A DNA stretch of 64,000 nt from Trichoderma breve (taxonomy: Eukaryota > Ascomycota > Sordariomycetes > Hypocreales > Hypocreaceae). Position 1 is the stretch's first letter. Each line of letters opens with the position of its first letter. The position numbers were made by a program, and so were the translations under genes. Positions 21,114-31,894 of this stretch are shown here, piece by piece. The DNA lies in contig NC_079236.1 in NCBI RefSeq assembly GCF_028502605.1, forward strand, positions 2,108,001-2,172,000, read 5' to 3'. The notes under the pieces are model-generated. The model made no database searches and was not told the DNA's origin. It saw only the letters and a program-made list of their open reading frames with translations.

Positions 21114-24100
21114 GTGGGATTGGAGCTTTATTGAGGCTTTATTGTAGGGGTTTTTCGGTGTAGCCTTGGTTGATGTTGATGGGATGACATAGCATGAGTT
21201 GTACAGTAGGGGCTGTTGTTTTTTTCTTGTCTGCTCCTACGTATTACGTGGTTGTAGTGTTTGAAATGTCGTGAGAATTTGGGACACTTTAATTCAAGAT
21301 TGAATTTGTGGCGGATACTTGACCGTTTGCGTCCTCTGCATCCTTCTTCTCGTTATCTTTCTGTTTTCTTGTTTTCGATGCCGTCTGTCTGCACAAATAA
21401 TTGATTCGACCAGATGCGTCAGTGTCTTATCAGCAGCATCAACAAGATGAAACGAAGAGCAATGCAAAGGAATGCAACCCGTTGCTGAAAGGGTGCAACA
21501 CGATGCGACCAAAGGCTTATCACTACTATCACAGTTTCCCTGTACTAATAACACCGCGTACTTCGTAGCCCCAATCCAAAAAGCCAAAGCCAATCCACCG
21601 CCCCCCCAATCTGCCATTATCAGGCTCTTGCGTGCTTTTGCCCAATTGCAAAGGAGGAAAAAAAATTGCCAGCTTCTCCCTGCATCTTACAACGGTCATC
21701 AAACGAGACTCACCAGTTTCTTTTCTTCTTTTCTTCTCTCTTTCTCTTGAAGATTCAGCCAAACCCCGCGAGTGATATCAAGATCGACAAGACGACGCGG
21801 CATTTCCTTTTGCTGGGCAGCTATTGGTCACTGGGCGACGACAGACCATGAGAGGCGTTGCTGCTGGGCCGCCGACGGTGAAATCGCCGTCGGGGAGGAC
21901 GAGGGCGAATACGTGGAGTTTCAGCAAGGTGAGATGAGCATAACAGTCTCTTTTGTCTTTGTCTTTTGCCCTCATTCAATGAGTCGCCTGCTTCGGTTGC
22001 AGCGTCACCCGACGGACACTGTCTGGATCTTCTACTCTTTTACTTTCTACCAGCAAGGCCTCCGATATGCGGACATGATGGGATGGCTGCCGGTCAAGTG
22101 ACTGCGAGCGAGCAAGGAAAAATAAGAGCCATGGCGAGAGTGGTTGCAGATGCAGATGATGCAGATGCAGACGCAGGCGGTGAAGGTTCCACCAAGCGCA
22201 GCATCAAAGTTGTATTGCATCGACAAGGCATTGCAGACGAGCAGCATGATACGCACAACGGGAGAAACATTCGGAGAGAGGAAAGACTTCCGGAGAGCAG
22301 AGACCCGGCATGGCTTCAACCGGCTAAGATTGCTTTTCGATTTGCCGTCTCAGTTGCGCTCAGGCCATTGCAACATACGAGATGAGCAATCCGGTCCCAT
22401 GATTGGGCTTTTTCTTTTTTTACTCCAGGTTGTTCTTCTCTGCATCATCGGATAGCCCCGGGTGAATGGCAGCCTTTGAACCGAGAAAAAAAAGTGACAA
22501 CTCGGCTAAGGGGCGTGTTCCTGCAGAGGCGACCATTGCCCGTGGCCACGATGCCCAAAAGAGGCAATCATGGGGATGAACCCCGAGGTGGAGAGACGAT
22601 TGCAGAGGTCGACTCTACTCTGCGATCGATGCAGCAATCGTCGGACCGCTACCATTGGGCCGCGTCCGAGATGGCGAGATGGATGCGCAAATGGTTCGAC
22701 GCGGAGACGAGGAACAAGGGAAGAGTTTGACCTTGGCTCTACTCTTCTTCATTTCACTGGCGGTCACCTGCCACCCACGAAAACGAGACGCTCGAATCGG
22801 AATCGAAAATGGAGTGTCGGCCGGGACGATTCGGATTCATGGAATGGATAGCTGTCAGGGGCTGCAGCAAAGCTTGGAAGGGCTTCCAGCGGCTCGCGGC
22901 CCCGCAGCGCATTCGCCCAGGTGCTAAGCCCCCTAAACTGGCTCGCCCAGCTCCAGCTCCAGGGCTTGTTCCCGCCGTGAGCCGCCGTCTTGGAGCTCCA
23001 AATTCCCCAGAGCGGCGCCCCCTCCCCCACTGCGAGTCGCTCGGTACAGGGGGCGGAGAGCCGCCAGGCAAAATCAACCACGCAATATGGAGTAATCGTA
23101 ATTACTTCGAGCTCCGTGTTATAAGCACGACGCATCACGGGGACACTGGATGGGATTTGAAGGGGAAGGGGGTGAAGATGAACCTGTACTGTACAGTGCA
23201 GTGCAGGTACAGGTACCAGCATAATTGGGTACGGGCAGCAACAGACTCGGGACACAGGCAGAGTCACCAACCAGTACAAACGAAAAGCTGCTGAGTTGAG
23301 CCCAACAGGAGACGACAGTCAATGCGGGGTGTGGCCGTTTGCTGGAAGAATTGAAGCCGTGGCAAGCATTGGAGAAAAAATACATGAGACAGGGGGACCT
23401 TTTCCACCCCCCTGTTCTTGATATTTTCTTTCCTTTTTCCTTCTTTTTTTCCATCTCCATTCCTTCTTAATTCGGCTCCGGCTCTGTCCTGAAGACATCA
23501 GTGCGCAAGGTGCACTCGTGCTCGCTCTTGCCGAGACTGGGCTGGCTGTCGTCACTGGCCTTTGGGTCGCCTATCCGCGTGCCTCAGCTCCTCCCCCCGG
23601 CAGGCATTTTGCATTTATTACTACATAGGTAGCAGCTGCCACCACCACCAGCTCGCACTTGCACTCACACACACACCTGCAAGCCGTCGGCTCTTCCTTC
23701 CTATTCCCATTGACAGGATAAACACACGTTTGAGGCTGCTTCTGCTTGGCAGGAACTACCTTTCCGAGCATCTGCCACTGCCTATCTGGGTATTGGGCAT
23801 TGCCCAACGTGGTGCGCACTTGCTCGATCCGATACCTACAATTACGGGTACCTTGATGATCTGGGGTATCTTGTAGTTTAGTTTGTATCTGCCGGGTCAC
23901 GAGCAGCCACCACCGCCAACATTTGGTACTAGGCAATACTTCTGGGTGCCGATATACCACCTGTCACGTCTTTTCAGGTTTTGCATCTTTTTGCTCTCTT
24001 CATCATCGTCGTCTTTTTCTCTGTCACAATCACTTTTCCGTCTTCCACGGACATTTCCGCAGATCTGCATCACAGAGATCTGCATCAGAGAGGATTTCAA

Positions 24101-24850
24101 GCTTTTCCTCTTTGTTTGCTCTCCTCTCCTCTTCTCTCCTCCTCTTTGATCAAAACAATCGGCAAAATTGACATCTCGATATTTTCTGCCTCCAATCACA
24201 GCCGTCATACCACCTGTGGCGTCTTTGCCATCTCTGCTGCGGTGCTACCCGCCCTGCAGCAATTTTTCCCGCTGGTCGTCTGCAGGCTTGCCTCGGCTGT
24301 GGGTTTTTCATCGACCACTGAGGCTTAGTGCCCATCAGCCACTAAAGCGGCTTGACGTCGATTCTCAACTTTGGACCCTTTTGAGCTGCCTCTGCCTCTG
24401 CCTCACCTCTCCCACACCCTCACGCGCGCAGTCTTGAATCAACACCCCTTCACGCACTCGCCATTGCCGCGCTCCTCGTCACGTTCTACTCGATTAGCCG
24501 TCTTTCACCCATTGATTGAACCTGCTCTCGGCCTCTGCAGCCACTCTCACGCAACCTACGTCTGACATCCTCTGCATCGCTCGGCTGTCTCCCGGTTCTA
24601 TCCATCAGCTGAACTTTCACCTTCGCCTTCGGTCTCAAGAGGGACTCCGAGGGCCAGACCGTTCTCTGCTATCTATTGTTATTGTCATTACTGCTGCTGC
24701 TGCTGCCACTGTCTCCTCTACTCCTGTTTCGCCCTCATATGTCTCAGCCGCCTCGCCGGATGCCTCTGCTATCACACCCTAAACACCGTATTAGCATACT
24801 TGATCTTACCAAACTGCCGTTGCAGTAACGCCGGCTCCATCTTCTTGACA
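21114..24850. other. 3.7 kb between the protease and the PFK-2/FBPase-2 gene
   Basis: The first part is the protease 3' UTR. The last kilobase before 24851 is very rich in C and T (for example 23980-24150 and 24340-24500), as expected for the promoter and long 5' leader of a strongly transcribed fungal gene. No supported coding region was seen. Confidence 0.5.
23183..23213. repeat. Short inverted repeat
   Basis: CCTGTAC (23183-23189) and GTACAGG (23207-23213) are reverse complements separated by 17 nt of related GTACAG/GTGCAG units. It could form a small hairpin or a factor-binding site upstream of the PFK-2/FBPase-2 gene. Confidence 0.4.
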
Positions 24851-26621
24851 ATGCCGTCGAAAACTAACAATGGTGTGGGGGTTCAGGTCGAGGACACAAA
24901 GATATGCGTTGTCATGGTTGGTCTCCCGGCCCGCGGGAAGAGCTACATTGCCCAGTTAGGTATGTCTACTCCATAAACGTGGTTTTGCTTCTTCCTCGTT
25001 GCGAAATCATCCCCTGCTTCCGAGATATTCCTATGCAACACATGTGTCCCGCACCATGCACGTCTCCAAATGTCTACACTTTGGCCATTTCTTCCCCTCC
25101 TCCCCTAGCGTGCAAAGTGCCTGATTTCCTCCAATTTCTCACGCCACTTTTACATGAACCTACATGAACTCTGGCTAACAGTGTTTCTCCTCTGCCTGTT
25201 TGGATACACAGCCCAGAGATACCTGCAATGGCTGTCGATTCCGGCAGCGACTTTCAATGTCGGCAACTATCGGCGCAATGACGCTCCACAGCCGACTGCC
25301 GACTTCTTTGATTTTAACAATCCCGAAGGAGAGCGGAAGCGCCGTGCGGCTGCCGAGGCCGCCGTTGCTGACATGCTTGCCTGGTTCCGCACCGGCGGCG
25401 TGGTCGGCATCCTGGACGCGACCAACTCTACAAAGGAGCGCCGCAAATGGGTCATGGACACGTGCACCGCTCACGGCATTGAAGTGCTCTTTGTCGAGAG
25501 CAAATGCGATGATGAGGAGGTCATCATGGCCAATATCCGTGACGTCAAGCTAACGAGCCCCGACTATCGCGGCCAAGACCCCGAGGCCGCGGCCCAAGAC
25601 TTTCGCAATCGCATCAGCCACTACGAGAAAGTTTACAAGACCATCAACGCCGATGAGGATGAAGACAATTACACCTACCTGAAGCTGATGAACGTCGGCA
25701 AGCAAGTCATTATCAACCGCATTCAAGACTATCTTCAAAGTCGCATCGTCTACTACCTCATGAATCTGCATATCCGGCCACGATCAGTCTGGCTATCGAG
25801 GGTAAGCAATCATCCCGGGCTGCGCCCAAGACACCTCTCTTCTATTCATCTTACTAATTGTCATTTAGCACGGAGAATCTCTATATAATCTAAGTGGCCG
25901 CATTGGTGGTGACATGCTATTGTCTCCCCGAGGCGAGCTGTATGCCAAGAAGCTGCCTGAGCTGGTGCGAGAGTCCGTCGGAGTATGTTTTATGCCCCTT
26001 CCTGGTTGCGATTTATTTACGTGCAATGTGAAGCTCTCGCATTGGCGAATATGAAGATTGTGTGAGTTGTATGTAGTACCAGTGCTAACTATGAACTATT
26101 AGGATGACCGCCCTCTGACGGTGTGGACCTCGACATTGAAACGTACCATTGCCACTGCCAGATTCCTCCCGCCGCACTACAACCAACTGCAGTGGAAAGC
26201 ACTGGACGAATTAGATTCAGGCGTGTGCGACGGTTTGACGTACCAGGAAATCAAGGATCGCTACCCCGAAGACTTTGCGGCCCGTGATGAGGACAAGTAC
26301 AACTACCGATACCGCGGTGGCGAGTCTTACCGCGATGTAGTCATTCGCCTGGAGCCCATCATAATGGAACTGGAACGTAGTGAGGACATTCTCATTGTGA
26401 CGCACCAGGCAGTTTTGCGCTGCATCTATGCATACTTTATGAAGAAGGACCAGGCCAAGAGTCCCTGGATGAATGTGCCGCTTCATACATTGATCAAGCT
26501 AACGCCAAGGGCGTATGGCACCGAGGAAGTTCGTTACGAGGCTCACATTCCTGCTGTGAGCACTTGGCGAGGAAAGGGAAGTACCGCTAAGCACGAGAAT
26601 CCCACTCCCGAGAGCCTCTGA
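24851..26621 (+). CDS. 6-Phosphofructo-2-kinase / fructose-2,6-bisphosphatase
   Basis: Four exons: 24851-24959, 25212-25801, 25869-25982, 26103-26621, giving 443 aa. It makes and degrades fructose-2,6-bisphosphate, the allosteric switch between glycolysis and gluconeogenesis, in the cytosol. The kinase half has Walker A GLPARGKS (24-31), RYLQWLSI, FNVGNYRR and a DATNSTKERR motif. The phosphatase half has the histidine-phosphatase RHGE motif (His 234, phosphate acceptor), TSTLKRT, Glu in ELDSGVCDG (307) and THQAVLRC (His about 372). All known FBPase-2 catalytic residues are present, so the enzyme should be bifunctional, unlike yeast Pfk26, in which the phosphatase His is replaced. The 252-nt first intron falls right after the Walker A motif. 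Confidence 0.92.
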
Positions 26622-27107
26622 GCAGTCACGAGATGAGAGCTGTGGGGGGAAAGAACGGAAGGACAGGATGAGGATATATTGGAAGCATATAAGTTGATCA
26701 TCAACTGAGAGCATACGGAGTTTGGGGGAGATTAAGGATCAGAATCGCCGACCAGCGGCACAAAAGGGCTAGTATACCATCTTATTTACGCTTGTACTCA
26801 TGTGGTTATTGGATTGGAAATGGTGTATCTTGTACACGGAATGCATTGTCATCGGCCAAGGATTAAGGGGTGAGTTTATGATTGCTCGACTCTAAATAAA
26901 ATGCAATAATCTATCGATTTCTCTTTTGCCGTTTGTGACTTACCACACGTAGCATCTCAGCCATTGCCGAAGAAAGTGGATCTATATGCGTATGTGATTC
27001 ACAGCCACCTTCAACCCTATCTCGGTCAAACATGTGAGGTGTCGTAAATCACTGTCAAGGGAAACTTGATCGGGAAGAAAGCAAATCATTGATCCTCTAG
27101 AACAATT
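26622..27107. other. Short intergenic region
   Basis: 3' UTR of the PFK-2/FBPase-2 gene and upstream region of the next plus-strand frame. Nothing else recognised. Confidence 0.5.
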
Positions 27108-27938
27108 ATGAATAGCCGCTTCCCTCTCATTTTTCTTCTCAGGAGGATTCTTCTTCTCGCTTTACATGAAGGTATCAAAGAGTATATGAGTGAGCTGATG
27201 ATGGCGTTTTGTCAATATATCCTTACAGTCGAAATATCGCGGCCGCTGCAACACTACGTCTTTCAGCAACCCATGATGATTCCTATGCCAGTGCCGCAGT
27301 TTGTACCGTTACAGCAGCAGCAGCATGTCCCGTTTTCTACGATGATGATCATGTCTCCTCCTCCTGTCGCCGTCATGCCCATTTCGTTTCCGCCTTCGCT
27401 GCCGTTGACAATGTCCATCTTGCCACCTGGAGCTCCTTTGGCAACCTCAATTCCGCCGAGCAAAGGCTTCAAAGTTGTTTACTTTGGGTACGCGGCCACT
27501 GAAAGCCGTCAGCCTTGGTGCGCAATCCACGCCTCCTGGGTGAACATCGTGCCCAGTCGCGACGGGCTATTGGCGGCCGTTGCGTCGTGGACTGGACTTC
27601 ATGGCCTGGCGATCCGGCATGCTGGGGGCAGGATCGACGCCGGGAAGGTGAAGCTGTACGTGATGCCGAGGGACAGTTCGGGCAGAGACGGGGGCTTGTA
27701 CGGGTTGCAGATCGTGCCGGGGGAAGGGCTGGTGCTGCCGGCGGATGTTGTGAAAGTGGTGACGCTGGATGTTGATGAGAGGATCTGGGAGGAGGCTGTG
27801 AGGGATGTTAGGAGGGAGGGCTATGAGGCGCTTGTTGCGGTGGATATGAGCGTGAGTGCTCCTGATGGTGGTGGTGGTGATGCAACTCCAGCTCCTGATA
27901 CTGCTGTTACTGCTGCTGCTGCAACAACGACAGGCTGA
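27108..27938 (+). CDS. Unknown protein with Pro/Met-rich N-terminal half
   Basis: An open frame of 276 codons that I do not recognise. Residues 50-120 are rich in Pro, Met and Gln (QQPMMIPMPVPQFVP, LQQQQ). The second half (about 125-250) looks like a folded domain: KVVYFGYAATESRQPWCAIHASWVNIVPSRDG..., GGRIDAGKVKLYVMP and DVRREGYEALVAVDM. It ends in a Gly/Ala/Thr tail. The first 45 residues are less convincing: a possible intron with a GTATCA donor (27171) and TTACAG acceptor lies there, so the true start may be in an upstream exon or at the Met near 27272. The C-terminal half is the safer part. Confidence 0.5.
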   Translation: MNSRFPLIFLLRRILLLALHEGIKEYMSELMMAFCQYILTVEISRPLQHYVFQQPMMIPMPVPQFVPLQQQQHVPFSTMMIMSPPPVAVMPISFPPSLPLTMSILPPGAPLATSIPPSKGFKVVYFGYAATESRQPWCAIHASWVNIVPSRDGLLAAVASWTGLHGLAIRHAGGRIDAGKVKLYVMPRDSSGRDGGLYGLQIVPGEGLVLPADVVKVVTLDVDERIWEEAVRDVRREGYEALVAVDMSVSAPDGGGGDATPAPDTAVTAAAATTTG

Positions 27939-29339
27939 CTGACAGACTGTAATATGCAGTATCACCACCAACATCATCCTCACAGGCGCATCCGAAAAGG
28001 CATCATGTTCACGAGAGGATGGAAAAAGGCGTCACGGCACATGTAGTAGTGATCAAAAAAAAATTTCATAAATAAAACCAAAAATCAGTATGTGCTACCA
28101 AGACACTTTCAATCGTATTCCAAAAGAAAACAAAACCAAAATAACAAACAGATAAAACAAAGAGTCTCCCAGTACACTATAAAGCTGAGAAAGCAAATCA
28201 CCCGTTGTACATCCATCCTGTATTCCAAAAGCCAGATTTTTTTTGTCTTCTCCTTTTCGATAACAAGAAATAATAGAATAGAAACATACCATCTTGCTTA
28301 TATATCGAAATACGATAGCATGACGGAACTCCAAAACACCGGCAAAAGGGGGGGACAGAGTAAAAAGTAGAAAACAAAGCAAGTGAAAAAGGAGGAAGAC
28401 ATCCTCCGTCAGACAGCCCTCTCTGATCTTGCCATTGGGAAAATAAGATATCCTGCCCTTACTGGCTTTTGGGGTAGTGCTTTTATGCTGTGCCAGCCTC
28501 ATCATAAGGAGCACACTGCTTGTAAACAGTAATAGGGCCAGACGAAATCTCCCAAGTTGAAAATATATATGGAAAGAAAAAAAAGAGGCTTGGCCTTGAA
28601 AACGTGGAACCACGAAAAGGAGAAAGAAATCAAAGCGAGACGCAGTAAAAGCAAAAACCACCAGGCAGGTCGAGTCTTCCAGATAAAATTTATCGTACAC
28701 GAGTAACTCCGTTACCCAAATTATAAGAGCCTATCCTCCTTTTCTCTCCCGCCAGCGCCAACACAACTCTAATGTTCCCTTCGCTAAACTGTCGCACAAC
28801 GTTGCAAGACCCAAAACGCCGCATCTCATGGCGTCTACTCCGTATATATCGTCATGTAGAGAGCAGAACAAATGTTGGAAAGAAGAAAAAGAGCACTGGG
28901 TCCTTCCGAGGCCGCGTGAATCAACATTGCTTCCCACTCAGCGTGTCCAACTGCTCTCCGGGTCTTGTTCATTGCCAACATATGCACACACCAACCGCTG
29001 GGTATCAATCCACCGACACAACAGGACGTGCGGGAAGCACGGCGTTTTTCAAACAGCTAGCAAGACACGCATACTGCCAAAGCGACCAGTATGCCGTCCC
29101 AGTTTCTCTTTTGTAAAACAGAGCTTTTTCCAACTGGTCCAATATCAATCAAGAAAGGCCAACATAAAACAAAACACTTGTGGAAAGCAAATAAAAAAAA
29201 TTCAAGCAAGAGACGCCACCATGCTGCATGATGATTAGGGACATGAAAATAAACATGGACGTGATGCGTGCTACGGCATAGTGTGAGCCGTGAGCAGGGA
29301 AAGGTGTCCAACAACGTAAATCGTCTACCACATCGCACC
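27939..29339. other. Intergenic region, A-rich
   Basis: Convergent 3' region of the unknown protein gene and the PtaB gene, with many A-runs (28.05-28.4 kb). The frames on either strand are low-complexity; no gene called. Confidence 0.5.
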
Positions 29340-31894
29340 TCAAGTCGCGCTGCCTTTCATGCGTTTGGCCATTCGGGGGGTTTGAGGCTTGCCCCTCCCC
29401 TGTATCCCGTTAACCTGACCGGAACCCGGTGTGGCGGAATCATCTTCGACCTTGACGGTAGATGGTCGGCGGCGCTTGTTAGAAGCTGGTGATGTGTTTG
29501 CGCTCGGTCCGCTTGAACTTGTCCCCTGCTGGCTTGGTTGGAGCTGCATGCCGGGTGCTTGGCCGGGCGCAGGGCTGCCGATGTGAGGCGATCCAGGCAG
29601 GTTCATGTGCACTGCCGCAGGACTGGCTCCCATTGGGAACTGCCCAAAGCTAGGTGTCCTTGGCCCTTGTGCCATGGCCTGTCCATTCATTATTGGCGTT
29701 GCGCTGTTGATCTGAGTTGCTACGTATTGCTCAAGAGCGGCGTAGGGGCTGAGGCCAGGGTTGGAGTGGTAGAACCCAAACAAAGGGTTCATCTGGCCCA
29801 TAACTTCTACAATCTATGCAACTAGTTAGCCTCTCCCTTTCCCTCTCGCCCACAACCCGTATTCACATACCTCGAGGAACTGATGCACAGCCTCTGTGAC
29901 TCCCTTGCTGTTTACTGCCGAGTCTGGTAAATCGACCAGAACTCCGGGCGGCTCCTTCTGAGGGGACTTGAGCTGGCGAGATTTCCCCTTCTTGGACATT
30001 TCTGGTGACTGTTTGCCATCCATTGTATTTAAGCTCCGCCATTCCTTAACCCACTCGTGTGCAGGCTTTGCAGCTTCGATTACATGTTTCCGGGCGACGT
30101 ATTCTTCATGTCTTGTGGTGAGGAACTCAAACAATTCTATCTTCTGTTCGGCATCAAACTGAGCGCGCAGTGTACCCGTGGCCACGAGCTGAACACAAGC
30201 CAAGTTAGCAATCCGAGCAAATGAAATAGACGAGGCCGTTTGGCCATTGCAGGCGAAGAAGAACATACATGTGATCCCGTCTCGTACCAGTAGACGAAAC
30301 TAGCCCTGGGGTTCTCAATACAGTAGCAATCTCCTGGCAGTGGCCTATCGCTGCTGCCGCTGTCGAGAATAAGCTGCATACTCTTGACGCCACTGCTGTA
30401 ATTGGTGTGGAAGAAACGAGCAATCGCTGGGTAGGCAATTTCGTATTGCTTGTCTGGTGTATCTTCGGACTCGCCAACGTGTAATGAAAACCGGAAGACG
30501 CCATTGGGTGATGAGAAGAACTGGGCTACAAATCTATTCCAATATGACAGGTCGTCTTTGCTCTTCGCTCCCTAAACAGTTGTGTGTCAGCAATCAAAGT
30601 CCGCTTCGAGCATTTCGGGAAGAGCCTTACAGGGAAGCCGCTTAGGCGTTCGCCAAACTGCATCAGTTTCAAGAGGCATCGGGTCTTCATCCCTTCTCTC
30701 AGTTGCTGCTGCATCATAGAGTTGGCCATGAGCTGCTGGGTAGCAGCAGCGGCCATCTGAGCTTGGTTCGGTGCTTGAGCTTGCTGGGGTTGGGCTTGGC
30801 CCGGCGGGATCTGGTTTGCGTGGACAGGTGTCGGTGCGGGTGTCTGCGATGGTGTCTGCTGTCCTGACGGAGCCGGTGTACCGGCTTGTGAGGTTTGCTG
30901 TGGAGTTGGTTGTGACTGAGGACCTGGCTGCTGCTGCGGCTGAGGTTGAGGTTGGCCTGGCGGCTGCGGGGTCTGCTGTTGCTGCGCACCCATCTGGGTC
31001 TGAGCGCCAGCGGCCATCGGGTTCTGCTGTGGCATGCCCGGCATAGATTGTGCATTCATCGCCATGTGTTGGGCCTGGTTGTGATTGGCCGACATTTGTT
31101 GATTGTGCGCTGCCTGTTGCTGGGCCTGTTGCTGGGCTGCTTGTTGTTGCGCTTGCTGGGCCGCTTGTTGCTGGGCTGCATGTTGTTGAAGAGCTAGCTG
31201 TTGAGCCATGATCGCCGCCTGAGGATTGTGCTGCTAGAGCAAAGCAAAGAGATGTAAGTAAGCGGCTTAATTCTGCTACCACTGTCAAAGCATGCATGGA
31301 GGGAACTTACACCCACATGACCCAACCCAGCGGCGGCATTGCGTTGCCTGAGTTGATGAAGCTGCTGAGGGCTGAGCTGCATGCCCATGGGTATACCGTT
31401 AACACCACCGGCACCCATGTTTTGAAACTGCTGGGCGAACATAGCCTGCTGCCGCTGCTGCTGATGAAGAAGTTGTTGTTGTCGGATAGCGGCCATTTGC
31501 GCGCTTGGGTTGTTAATGTTGACTACGTAAATGAGCTAAGTCAGTTCCACGAGATCTCTCCCAGGTTCTCTTTTCCCTTTCACTTACACTGCTGTTGCAA
31601 GTGCTGCTGCTGTTGGAACATTTGCTGTTGCTGCGCAGGACTTAGCTGATGGACCGCGTGCGGACCAGGACTGGCGCCGGGCGGTATGGCACCCATCAAA
31701 GCAGGATTGACCGGGCCTCCTGGGCCGGAGACGGCAATGTGGCCGCCAGCGAACTGGTGAGGCATTCCGGCGGGCGCGCCTTGCTGGCCCGCGTTGGGAG
31801 GCATGCCAGGACCGCCCATGGGATGCCCTGCGACTCCCGGATGCCCCATGGCAGGGTGCCCCGCGAAGTTGGGGCCCATACTTGTAGCCATCAT
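29340..31894 (-). CDS. ptaB: LIM-domain-binding transcriptional co-regulator (PtaB-like)
   Basis: Six exons: 31894-31588, 31522-31311, 31233-30631, 30571-30269, 30188-29871, 29813-29340, giving 738 aa. The N-terminal 370 residues are Gln/Pro/Gly/Ala-rich with long Q runs. The LIM-binding (Ldb/SEUSS) domain follows: LLKLMQFGERLSGFPGAKSKDDLSYWNRFVAQFF, GVFRFSL, YPAIARFFHTNYSSGVKSMQLILD, SFVYWYETGSH. The C-terminus carries a basic KRRRPSTVKVEDD stretch, a likely nuclear signal. In A. fumigatus PtaB works with SomA in adhesion and development, and yeast Mfg1 is a partner of Flo8 in filamentation. The first ATG pair (31894, 31891) is taken as the start; an in-frame extension lacks an ATG. Confidence 0.88.

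Noticed and set aside
30587..31297. Ser/Thr/Ala-rich 236-codon frame on the minus strand
   Set aside because: Frame-shifted reading of the CAG/CAA repeats of the PtaB gene.
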